From Bidens hawaiensis (Eukaryota > Streptophyta > Magnoliopsida > Asterales > Asteraceae), in assembly GCA_021521415.1 (NCBI GenBank), contig JAIQDT010000230.1, positions 537,501 to 601,500 of the forward strand: a stretch of DNA of 64,000 nucleotides, in the 5' to 3' direction. Position numbers and translations under genes: made by a program. This document shows, one piece after another, positions 32,801 through 45,200 of this stretch. The notes below the pieces were generated by a model that made no database searches, had not been told where the DNA came from, and saw only the letters and a list, made by a program, of their open reading frames with translations. Position 1 is the stretch's first letter. Every line of letters starts with the position of its first letter.

Positions 32801-35199
32801 ATTCTTTCCTATGTGTTTAAAATATTGTATGGAAGTCTCCAAGACCGAATTTCTGATCCGATTCAGTGGTTCGACCCATACTCAGTTTTTCTCCGACTCG
32901 GTGAACATACCCCTTTGACAATACAGGGAAAATTTTGATCGGGCCTTGGGGTGGCGTTAGTGCATAATTATTGATCCGATTTTTTCGTATGTGTATAAAA
33001 TATTGTATGAAAGTCTCCAAAACCTAATTTCTGATCCGATTCAGTGGTTCGACCCATACTCAGTTTTTTCTCGAGCACGGTGAACATACCCCTTTGGAAA
33101 TACTGGCAAAATTTCGAACCGGCCCCGGGGTGGAGTCAGGGTATAATTATTGATCTGATTTTTTCGTGTGTGTATAAAATATTGTATGGAAGTCTCCAAG
33201 ACCGAATTTATGATCCGATTCAGTGGTTCGACCCGTACTCAGTTTTTTCTCCGGCTCGATGAACATACTTCTTTGGCATTACTGGCAAAATTTCGAACGG
33301 GCCGCGGGGTGGCGTTAGTGCATAATTATTGATCCGATTCTTTCGTATGTGTATAATATATTGTATGGAAGTCTCCAAGGCCGAATTTCTGATCCGACGC
33401 AGTGGTTCGACCCATACTCAGTTTTTTCTCCGGCTCGATGAACATACCCCTTTGGCAATACTGGCAAAATTTCGAACGTGCCGCGGGGTGGCGTTAGTGC
33501 ATAATTATTGATCCGATTCTTTCGTATATGTATAATATATTGTATGGAAGTCTCCAAGGCCAAATTTCTGATCTGATGCAGTGGTTCGACCCATACTCAG
33601 TTTTTTCTCCAGCTCGGTGAATATACCTCTTTGGTAATACTGGCAAAATTTCGAATTGGCCCTGTGGTGGCGTCAGGGCATAATTATTGATCCGATTTTT
33701 TGTATGTGTATAAAATATTGTATGGAAGTCTCCAAAACCGAATTTCTAATCCGATTCAGTGGTCGACCCTTACTCAGTTTTTTCTCCAGCTCGGTGAAAA
33801 TACCCGTTTGGCAATACTGGCAAAATTTTAAACGGGCCCCGGGTGGTGTTAGGGCATAATTATTGATCTGATTCTTTCGTATGTGTATAAAATATTGTAT
33901 GAAATCTCCAAGATCGAAGTTCTGATCCGATTCAGTGTTTCGACCCATACTCAGTTTTTTCTCCGGCTCGGTGAACATACCCCTTTGGCGCAAAGTTTCG
34001 AACGGGCCCCGTGGTGGCGTCATGGCATAATTATAGATCTGATTCTTTCGTATGTGTATAAAATATTGTATGGAAGTATCCAAAACTGAATTTCTGATCC
34101 GATTCAGTGGTTCGACCCATACTCAGTTTTTTCTCCGGCTCGGTGAACATACATTCCCGTTTGGCAATACTGGAAAAATTTCGAACGGGCCCTGGGTGGC
34201 GTCATGGCATAATTATTGATCTGATTCTTTCGTATGTGTATAAAATCTTGTATGGAAGTCTCCAAGACCGAGTTTCTGATCCGATTCAATGGTTCGACCC
34301 ATACTCAGTTTTTTCTCCGGCTCGTGATACTAGCAAAATTTCGAACGGGCCACGGGGTGGCCTAAGGGCATAATTATTGATCCGATTTTTTCATATGGTC
34401 ATAAAATATTGTATAGAAGTCAACAAGACCGAATTTCTGATCTGATTCATTGGTTCGACCCATACTCAGTTTTTTCTCCGGCTCGTGAACATACCCTTTT
34501 GGCAATACTGGCAAAATTTCGAACGGGCCACGGGATGGCGTCATGGCATAATTATTGATCTGTTTCTTTCGTAGGGTCATAAAATATTGTATGGAAGTCT
34601 CCAATACTGAATTTCTGATCCGATTCAGTGGTTCAATCCATATTCAGTTTTTTCTTCGACTCGTCAACATACCCCTTTGGCAATACTGGCAAAATTTCGA
34701 ACGCGTCATGGGGTGGCGTCAAGGCATAATTATTGTTCTGATTCTTTCGTAGGGTCATAAAATATTGTATGGAAGTCTCCAAGATCGAGTTTCTGATCCG
34801 ATTCATTGGTTCGACCCATACTCAGTTTTTTCTCCGGCTCGTGAACATACCCTTTGGCAATACTGGCAAAATTTCGAACGCGTCACGGGGTGGCGTCAGG
34901 GCATAATTATTGATCTGATTCTTTTGTAGGGTCATAAAATATTGTATGGAAGTCTCCAAGACCGAATTTCTAATCTGATTCAGTGGTTCGACCCATACTC
35001 AGTTTTTTCTCCGGTTCGTGAACATACACCTTTGGCAATACTGACAAAATTTCTAACGGGCTGGTGGTGTTAGGGCATAATTTTTTATTCGATTCTTTCG
35101 TAGAGTCATAAAATATTGTATGGAAGTCTCCGAGACCGAATTTCTGATTCGATCTAGTGGTTCGACTCATACTTAGTTTTTTCTCCGACTCGTGAACAA
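29900..35199. repeat. Satellite array, ~179-bp monomer, about 29 copies
   Basis: The landmark CCCATACTCAGTTTTTTC recurs every ~175-182 bp (30006, 30185, 30364 and so on). Two variants exist. Type I (29900 to ~30790, 5 units) has CGGGCTGACGG after the landmark and CGTAGGGTCATAAAATATTC. Type II (~30790-34380) has TCCGGCTCGGTGAAC and CGTATGTGTATAAAATATTG. Units from ~34380 to 35199 combine the type II body with the type I GTAGGGTCAT block. Many short minus- and plus-strand ORFs here are frame accidents of the repeat. The array continues left of element B if that element inserted into it. Confidence 0.95.
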
Positions 35200-35640
35200 A
35201 ATATATATATATATACACACGTATATATTTAATAATAATTAATTGATGTATAAAATTTTATGTAAAAGTAACTAAATAACATGTATTATTTTATAAATTA
35301 TATATAAAGTTATAATGAAAATAAATATACAAATATAATTATAAATATTTAAAAATTTATTAATAAATATTAAATGAGCCGAGCCGAATCGAGCCGAACT
35401 CGAACTTGAAAAACTACGAAACGAACCGGGCTCGAGCTTTATAAATAAAGATCAAAACGAGCTGAGCTCGAGCTTAAGCTCCGTATAAGTTAAACGAGCC
35501 GAGCTCGAGCTTTATAAATAAAGATCAAAACGAGCTGAGCTCGAGCTCCGTATAAATTAAACGAGCCGAGCTCGGGCTCGGTTTGGCTCGTCTCGTTTGC
35601 ACCCCTAGTTAGGTCGAGAGGGCGGACTTTGTGTTATGAA
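35200..35640. repeat. AT-rich tract and GAGCTCGAGC-type dispersed repeat
   Basis: A TA-rich tract (35205-35370) is followed by sequence dense in GAGCCGAG, GAGCTCGAGC and GGCTCG. It includes a direct duplication of a ~75-bp segment (ACGAGCTGAGCTCGAGCT at ~35457 and ~35530). Similar sequence recurs at 36640-36930 and 56870-57000, so it is a dispersed repeat. I cannot assign a family. Confidence 0.65.
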
Positions 35641-36266
35641 ATTGGGTCTATTAATTAAATCGATTATGAACAAATTAAACGACATGTATATAATTATGAT
35701 AGTTAATTAGATTTATAGATAAACATGTGTGTTTTATTTATTATTAGGAATTCAAGTTCATCTCTAATTGCACCAAGTCATAGTCCGTATAACCTAATCA
35801 AAGTTCTGATTATGGTTACAAATTTGTAATCAGTTTTAGAGTTATAACTTTCGAGTTATAGATTGATAAAAACTCAAGGCATATGATCGCCATCTCAAAG
35901 ATCATAAAATGAGACAAAATACGGCACTTCTATGACATATCAGGCCCCGACAAAATAAAAGAACAACAAAGAAAGAAAGGTGAAAAGTAAAAATAAACCG
36001 TTTAGACAACATACAAAATGATGGATTCACTAAAAGATTAATATATCGCGTATGGTGAAAGTTTGTAACGCAGGCTCGGAGTGGTGTCATGATAACCGAG
36101 ATTAAATACACAACTAAAGAATAACAGTTTGAATGCAATGAGGCTCGGAGTGGTGAAAGTTTGAATCGCAACATGGACTATATATGAATATGATACTGCT
36201 AATATGAATTAATATCCTGAAGCAGCAGGCAGTTCGGTATCAAAACAATATAATAGTGAAAATTTA
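35641..36266. other. 3' flank of the unc-13 gene, nothing recognised
   Basis: No gene or clear repeat is visible. Near 36075-36160 the phrase AGGCTCGGAGTGGTG occurs twice, about 80 bp apart. The distal part probably holds the 3' UTR and polyadenylation region of the minus-strand gene. Confidence 0.4.
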
Positions 36267-39200
36267 CTAGCTCCATCTAAATGAACCGCCTTGAAACGTC
36301 TTCTTTAACAATCTAAAGCTACTATTACCTTTCTCTCCCCATCTCACTGATGCACTCCTTAGAAACTCTGCTCCTCCCATGGCGGCTTTTGGAGTTGACT
36401 CGTTCGATGGAGAGTCAACATAATCTGCATGTCCAAAACAATATGTAAATTTCCCATATAGCATGTTTCATAAACAAAGTTCCAACGTCATAACTTGTCC
36501 CAAAATTAGGGCCTGCTAAATATTCATACTACGCCGTTCAATAACAATAACAATAACAATAATAATAATACACTTTGGGCCATTTTCAACCCATCTGGCC
36601 CCCATCCTATATACCTAAAAAGCTCACTGCTCGCTAAAATTTAGCTCAATTATAAACGAGCCAGATCGTGGCTCACTCGTTAGCTGGCTCTTTAATATAT
36701 TGAAATCCTCTTAATATAAGTAAAACCCAAAATTTAATTTAATATCAATTATATCCAAAACTTTGATATATATATTATTTTTAGTCTTTTTTATGTGTAA
36801 AAACATTAAAAATATATATACAAATAAACGAGCCAGCTCGAGTTCAACATTTCAGTTCGTTAATATAAATGAACCGAGCCCTAGCCCACCCTTGCTCGGC
36901 TCGGCTCGGCTCAATTACAGCCCTAGTCAAAACTGCCACTTCTAACAAAAATTTTCGTGTCTCGACAAATAAGATAGTGTTAATCCAAAAGGTTAACACT
37001 TGAAAGCACCTCTTTCAATGGCATGTGTCGATTTTAGATACAATTAGCTTAAAATCTAGATGTGGAAAGTTCCCGGTATGGCAAAAGAATTGATTAAATT
37101 AAAAGTTGTGGAACAGAGAAATTACCTGAAGATGGAGGCAGGTGATAATGCAATTTCAAGAATCTGGAAGCTTCTTTATCCTTCATATGACATAAAACCC
37201 GTACTAACGTGTTAGCATCGTCTAAAGATCTCTGCCCAACAATCCCAGATCCGAATCCTGTGGACAAGTTTTCACTTGCCATCATCAACATATGGATCAC
37301 TGATTCAGCCTGCACAAGGAACAAGAACGTTTGTTCTTATTATTTTTAAATTAAATGATTTAAATCAGTAATAAAACAAATGTAAAAGAATAAAAGATAC
37401 ATACATCTAGAGAAAAAAGACTCAAAACTTGATGAGCAAGTTTTGATTCCATCTCCACTAGTGAACGAGGAAGACCTTCTCCATCGGCAACAAAAAGATC
37501 CTGGATACAAAAGTAGTATTATTCATATACGATGCAGATTCATTATCTAAAATATATGGATATTATAATAATGCAAATAATAATATGAAATTAGCAATGT
37601 ACCTTTAACATATTAAGGTCTTCTTCCATCATAGTGACATCTGAATCAGAAAACGCACAAGAAGGACCTCCATCCAGCAGTATCCATATATATCCTTCCT
37701 ATAAAATGGATATTATAATATCAAAATCTTATATTATGCCTTCCATAGTATAAAAAAATGAAATATATCATATCAATACCAGTGCAGCCCTACAAATACT
37801 AGCCACCACCCTGTCTCTAAGTGTATCCTCAATTAGATCACATACTTGGTTAAGGACCTGCAGAGTCGGCTTGTTACTTTTATACACACACATAGAGATA
37901 CATTTACATATACACATATATATAAAGGGAGCCGCTTACACTATCAAGTTTTGGAAGTAAATTTTCCAACCGAGCTCCTTCAACGCTACCATGATATAAA
38001 CGAAAAAGAAACGAATCTCTCAAATCCCAGAAGACAACTCTGGTACCTACAAATAGTTAATGTAAATACTTAAAAACATTACTTCACAATTTTCACAAAA
38101 TTAGAAGAATATGCGGAGCTCATCAACTCACCAACTAAGTCATATATTTTTCTGATAGCATCTGCTATTGAATCCCTGATGCTGTCAAAAGTGGCTACGA
38201 ATAGTGCATCAATTGCTTCACTATCGTCATGCATAATATCTGTAGTTCCGGCGGCTAGTTTAGCACAATATAGCAAGATAAGTTTAGAACATGAAATTAA
38301 ATGTATTAATAAAAACACTTTTTGAGTCCACAAAAAAACAGAACTTACGGTCCCTGCTGTTTCCAGATACCATAGTAGATGCCCATGATTTTTTAATTCC
38401 ATCTTCCAGTATGTCAATTTGCTTCTGCATATACTGCATATCATAACAATATCACATTATTACATAGAATATTTGACAATATTTATCATCATAAATATAA
38501 AGTTAAAGAAAAGTGAGACTCACTTCAAGGGTATTTAATCTGACACACAGTTTGACAGCTGTCAACCCTTCCAATTTCTCATTAACTTCCTCGTCAAGAA
38601 TAACACTATCAAGCACTTTTTTCTTGACTATTGGGAACATTGTCTCCTTGTAACGAGTCAAAGGAGGAGGAGCAGGATATAAATGTTTTTTGTCAACTGT
38701 TTTCATGTAAATACAGAGTAACTTAGATTGGCAACCAATCCATTTAACTAGAAATATGACACAAACATAAAAGGTACCACGTCATCAAAACTTTGAATGC
38801 ATGATCAACTATTAACCTAAAATTGAGCAATGAGAAGCAAGAAGTAAGATTATTAGAAATGTTGGTACATAGAAGTGTGGTACCTAACTGGCTAACCAAA
38901 TTTTGCAAATAGCCATCTAGAGCATGAAATATTATTGAGAGCAATGCTTGCAAGTGTGAGATGTCCATTGGAAGATTTAACCCGAATAAATGATCCACTG
39001 TCTGCAAAGAAAAATCACATAAGAAAATCAAGCACATGAAAATTCGTGAGTTGTTCATGATTATGCATACCTCCTCTACAATCCTAAAAACTTCCACAAC
39101 TGAAGCTGCTTGCTTCTGCTGATTTGATAAAGGTTCCCAGACCTGTAACATGAATATAATATATATTAGTGACATGGTGATAGCATCATAACACATATAA

Positions 39201-42200
39201 TATGTGTATACACATGCTAAACAACTAGGCTTGTTATTTCTAAAACCTCACTGTATGATGCAAAATGATTAGACTTTAGAGATGAGAAAACAGGTCAAAC
39301 AAGCAATTAGAGTCAACAAAGGATAACTGCTACCTCAAGGTGGAAAGTGCGTCCCGTCCACTCTAGCATGCGTTCATGCTGTGAGATCAGCCAATCGAGA
39401 ACGATTGGTCGGCTTATTTTATGAATCTGATAGAAATCAATTTCATGATTGGAAAATGAACCGACATCATTGTCTCCATCTTTAGAATTAAAAGATTGAA
39501 TCAAGTAATGCTCCAAGTGATGAGCTGCTGAAAGCACTGATATAGCATCTACCGAAAATGATACATTTTCTAAAAACGGTTTCTACAAAAAAAATAATAA
39601 ATAAATATATTATAAAGGCTGTGGAAAATTAACATGAACAGAGCTACATAAAAGTTGAAACTATATCATAACACAAACCAGTTTTTTCCCATAATATTGG
39701 TGCAGATGTACAGAGGCTACCACTCCTGCATCTGGACACCATTGGCACAAAACAGGTGAAAACACATACAATTCTCTTTCAGCAACCACTCTCACTTCAC
39801 TTGCAAGAAAAGCCAATGGATGTTTTCCCTCCATTTTAGATACAAGATTTATAGTATCTTCTATCTGGCAGTCATTGAAATTTTAAGAATCACTAAGACG
39901 CTAGTGAAAAGCAACTCAGTCATCGTATAACGAAAGTTTATATCATGAAACTAACCAGCCTGCATGCAGCTTCAAGAGATCTCTCAACATACAACGTAGC
40001 CCTAACTGCAACAGACTTCCCATTAGCATTCAAATTTGTTACCTGCACGTTAAGAAAATATGCATTCACATAATATTCAGATTTGAGAAAGGAAATAATT
40101 GTACCAAACAACAAACCTTGACTTCATTGTCTGTAACAGAATTATCCTTTCCAACAGCCAAGCCTATGGAAACCAGCTTCTGGAAGAAAACCGTCTTCTG
40201 AAGAGGAGATAAAAACAAACATTCAAATATAGAACATCATGAATCATTTAAAGAGATATATGCAGAGAAGCAAAATATGAAAAAAGTAGCATCATCAAGA
40301 AACAGGAATTACCTCCTTGAAATGCAGGTGATAATCATTCAGTCTACTATCACACCAGAGGCTTATGGCTCGGAATATTGCTTGCACTAAGCTCAATCTG
40401 GTTTCAGTAACATTGTCAGTAACTGTACACATTAGGCTATCTGTATATTGTTCCTCGGTTCCCCCTTTATAACTGTCAGACAGAACTTTTTGCACTTGAA
40501 GGTTTGCCTGATCAAGGAGTTGAAGCTCTTCTGTCTCAATAAACTTCGAAGCAAAGAAATGATATTAGTTTTCACCCAAAGAGTCCGCTTAATAAAATTA
40601 AAACCTAGAGTTAGTACCTGCTGGAAAAGCACCCATCCATATAAAGCATCATGCATCTTTTGAGTTATGCCTAATGTACCCCAAGTCAACTTGACAAGTT
40701 TTAAATATTCAGCATGTTCCTATTATAAGATCAAATGATAAATATCAAGCCTCAGTTGTAGAGAAAACAAGAAACCCAGCTACTGTGATTGACCCAAGGT
40801 TTATTATAATTGCACAGATAGACACCTCGATGAGCTGGCCTTCATCCAAAATGTCAAATACTCCAAATAGCAACCTCTCATAGAGTCTTATGTTTATGTG
40901 ATAACCAGCATTCCAGTAATTTGATCCGCCTTGAACATGGGAACTTCCCCGCATAGATGAAAGTGATGATGCCACCTGTCTAATAGCTAGTAGAACTTCA
41001 GCACGATCAGCAGGAGTCATAATAATGTTCCATTCCTACAAGTGCCAAACATATATGAACAACAGAATTTGTTTAAACAAAAAAGAATCCAAACCAGAAA
41101 TAACAGACCTCTGGATTTCTAATCTTGTCAAGCAAAATGCCAAGTTCTTGCATTTCAGGATAATTGACGGACGAGAAGAGTTCTTCTAGAATATTTGCCT
41201 ATATGAAGATGTTTTCAAAATTAAATGCAATTAAAAAAACATAAAAAAGGCAATTAAGACATTAAGCATACCTGACGTTTCCTCCATTGCGTGTAAGAAC
41301 TTTCAACCAGAAATTCATTCTGTTGTATGCCACTTAAGAGCTCAATTATGACTTGAGGAATATCAACTTGCACGTGAGATTTTTTCATAGAAAACTGCAT
41401 CAGCCTTTGCCTAATGCTTTCATCCATTGCCTCTGAAATCTAGTAAGAGAAGGACAAACATTGTTCTGACATGTGTTAGATTATTCTTTCCCTTATCTCA
41501 TTTGCTCTTTTCTTCTTATGATGACTATAAATGAAGAAATAACTAACCTGCATCTGAACTCTAATGTTGTCAATGTGCTCAAAGTGGTTTTCAACAGAAT
41601 GGGACCTGAGATGTCTTTTACCTCGCCGATTTTTTAACCCTGTCAGAAATCTAGAGCCCTTATCTTTCTTTGGGTTATCTGAAGAATGAATAGCAATCCT
41701 ATTGTCCCAAATTGGAAAAAGGAGATAAAAGATTAGTAGAGTAGAATCACATATACACACAAAATGTAGACAGAAGCTAATAAATGATTACCCAGAGAAT
41801 GCAATGCATGAAAGCAGCACTTCATGGGCTGATTCCCGCAAGTCATCATCCGATAATCCTTAAAAGTTACTAAAACTATGTATCAGTCACTCAAAAAAAG
41901 AAAACCTCACACTTCACAAGCTGAGATAGCGCTATTTTAAGAACAATAGGTCTCATCAAAGCATCTGGTTATAACTTAAAAGATAAAAGAAGTAGCCTAC
42001 ACAATACCTGTTCTTAAAGCTGGGAGTCCCAAAGAAGGTACATCTATCTTCTTTGCAGACTTTGAACTTGAGGGTGCCGCATAGAACTGATTCTCCCCTA
42101 TATCATGCCCAGAAACAGTTGCTTCTGAACCATTAGAATAAAACATGGGGATTGATGACCGCTGTCTATCAATACTGGCCTCAACCGAGGGTGGTGCACG

Positions 42201-45200
42201 TTGAGGTGGAGATCCAGCAGAGTCTGGATCAGACAGCAGAAAAAATGTATCTCCCCTTTGGGAGTGTATCTGCAAAAAAATCTCAAATATTAAAGTAATA
42301 CTAGTACTAGAACAAAATACTAAAACTGAAGATATCAAAGGCTTACCACTGGAGGAAACATAGACTCGTCAACATGCTTGGTGGTTGCTTTAGAAACATC
42401 AAGCACTCCACCTAATCACAAGAAAATTGCACATTTTATACTAATCCATTTGTTCTAAACCTAGCATAAATTTTATAATACAAGAGTTAATGATTGTTAC
42501 TTCAAGAGTCAACTGTGAGCATGTTTTAGCTTTAGAAATTTAAAAAATCATAACTAGAGTAAAGTACGTAACAAAAACTGCATCGCATGTACTAGTAAAT
42601 TGCTACAAAAACCTAAAAATAGTCTTGAATTAACTATTCTAGTATGAAATTTCAATTTGATAGCGAATCAATACAGATTTAAATTCATATACACCCTAGC
42701 AATTTCGCTTTCGCATCAAAATCAACATCAAACACTTTATGTGCTTTAAAGCTTGCTAAACAGTCTACTATGCTGAAACTCAAATAACCAATCGAAGTAA
42801 CAAATTATCGCCAGATTGTACGCATTCGCATTCGATGACGTAATCAGCACTAACAGTATCGACGACCGGATTGTTGGTTGTATTTAGTTATAATTAGGGT
42901 TTTAGCCCATGTAGTTGGTTAAAGCCCATGGGCCTTTTATGGGTTGAAAGCTAGGGTTTGTTTGTGTATAAATAGATGTAGTTGTCTTTGTATTATTGAC
43001 ACCTTCAAGTAATAAACATTACTTTCATTACAACCATCTTATTCTTTACATGGTATCAGAGCTACGGCTCTCGATCCAAACCCTAGCCGTCTGACCCGAA
43101 CCTGAATCTGATCAACAGCCATCAGATTTGAAACGAGCTCCGGTCTCGTTGAACCTGCTGCCCTATCACGGAATCTTTTTTCCAGACACCCCCTACCATC
43201 ACCGCCGCCACCATCGTAACCAGAAACCCCCGAAATATCTTCTGTCAAAAATCCGTCGCCAGCCGCCGCCGCACGCGCCGCCCGATCACCGTCACTGCCG
43301 CCCACGCGCCACCGCGTGACGGCGCGTGACCCTGTTTCCGGCCACCGTCCTTTTTTTCAGATTTTTTATTTTTCTTGTCCGAAGCTCCCCGTGCTGTTAG
43401 TTTTTCGAACCGACGACTTTCTGTTTGCTGTTGTCTACCGTTGTCGGTCTGCCGCTGCCAAAATCTGTTTCCAGCCACTACCTGCACTCGTTTTCTGGTT
43501 AAACACATTCTTATCTCAGAGTTACTGTTCACAATCTGAAGATTACCATTTTCAGTTCGGTGTATTACTATGGGCGACAATAAATACACGTATACATTTA
43601 CCAAGGAGGAGCATGATCTTATTCAACGGTTTCTTGCCTCGCAACTGCCTCATCCTCAAACCAACTCGGCACATCCAGGTAAATCTTCTAGTCTTGACTC
43701 ATCATGGGTGATTGATTCTGGAGCCACACATCACATGTCTAGGAATCGGGGTATTTTCTCTAGTCTTCAAAATGTTTCCCATGCACCAGTACGTCTTGCC
43801 GATGGATCTTCATGTCCCATTCTCGGCATAGGATCCATCAGTAACTCGGAAAACCTAAAACTGTCTTCTATCCTACTTGTTCCTAAATTTCCTACCAGTC
43901 TTTGTTCAGTGAGTCAGATTACCAAACAAAACAACTGTTCTGTGACCTTTTACCCAACTCACTGCGTTTTTCATGAACTAGGAACAAACCGGGTAATTGG
44001 TACTGGTTTTGAATCAGGAGGTCTCTATCGTATATCCCCATTTTCGCATCCTGTAGCAAACTTATGTGATTCCGCTATCAGGGAGGCTCACTGTCGGTTA
44101 GGTCATCCCTCTACAGCGGTTCTGAGGCAAATGCGACCAGATTTACCACTTTCGTCTTTTAATTTTCATTGTGAGTCGTGTCAACTTGGTTAACATACCA
44201 GGCGTCCCTATCCCCCTAGGGTGCCCAATCGAGTCAGTTCTTGTTTTGAACTGTTGCATTCTGATGTATGGGGTCCTTGCCCTATCAAATCTACGTTGGG
44301 TTTTGAATATTTTATTACCTTTATTGATGACTATTCTCGCACTACTTGGGTTTATTTGTTGAAATCTCGAAGTGAGGTATTTTCCATATTTCGAGAATTT
44401 AATGCTTATGTTCAAAACCAATTTAACACCACCATTAAAACTTTACGATCTGATAATGCTAAAGAATATTTTTCCACCGACTTTTCTTCATACTTAAAAA
44501 CCAATGGCATTATTCATGAATCATCGTGTGCTTGTACATCTCAACAAAATGGTGTGTCCGAACGCAAAAATCGTCACATATTGGATGTTGCTCGCACAAT
44601 CATGATCCAATCACGTGTTCCTCATCGTTTTTGGGGAGATGTCGTTCTCACTGCCACATATCTGATTAACCGCATGCCCTCAACCGTTCTTCATGGTAAA
44701 ACACCGTTTTCTGTACTATTTCCCAACGATGATCCATTTCCTCTCGCACCTAAAGTATTTGGTTGTGTCTCCTATGTTCATGACCATCGTCCGAAAACCA
44801 TCAAACTTGATCCCCGAGCCATTCGTTGTGTCTTTCTTGGTTACTCACGGGTTCAAAAAGGGTATCGATGCTATAGCCCATCACTTCACCGATACTTTAC
44901 TAGTGCCGATGTGAAAAACGAGTCTCCTTACTTTCCCGAGTGTTCCACTCCTGTTTATGACCCGTTTCCCGACCTCGATATACCCACGTCTCCCTTCCTC
45001 CCCACCATTCCTGTGTCGATTCCCTCTACCGATCCAATCTCTGCTGATTCTGACCCACCGACAGAACCTCCGCCACTGCTTTTCACATATGCTAGGCGAG
45101 GTAAGGATCAAATATCAGAGACACTTGATTCACATTCAGGCCACAACCCCGAAATACCCTCAGATTCTCCGTCTGCATCCGAACAATCTACACCTCTCAC

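Noticed and set aside
29900..35199. CRISPR-like regular repeats
   Set aside because: Whole 179-bp monomers are repeated without unique spacers; this is a eukaryotic satellite.
29810..35218. Dozens of 60-90 codon ORFs
   Set aside because: They recur with the 179-bp monomer in several frames and carry no conserved protein beyond the repeat.
38744..38884. Extra exon (VDHAFKVLM) in the unc-13 gene between exons 16 and 17
   Set aside because: Including it breaks the frame, and direct joining of exons 16 and 17 gives the family sequence (LVDKKHLYPAPPPLTRY).
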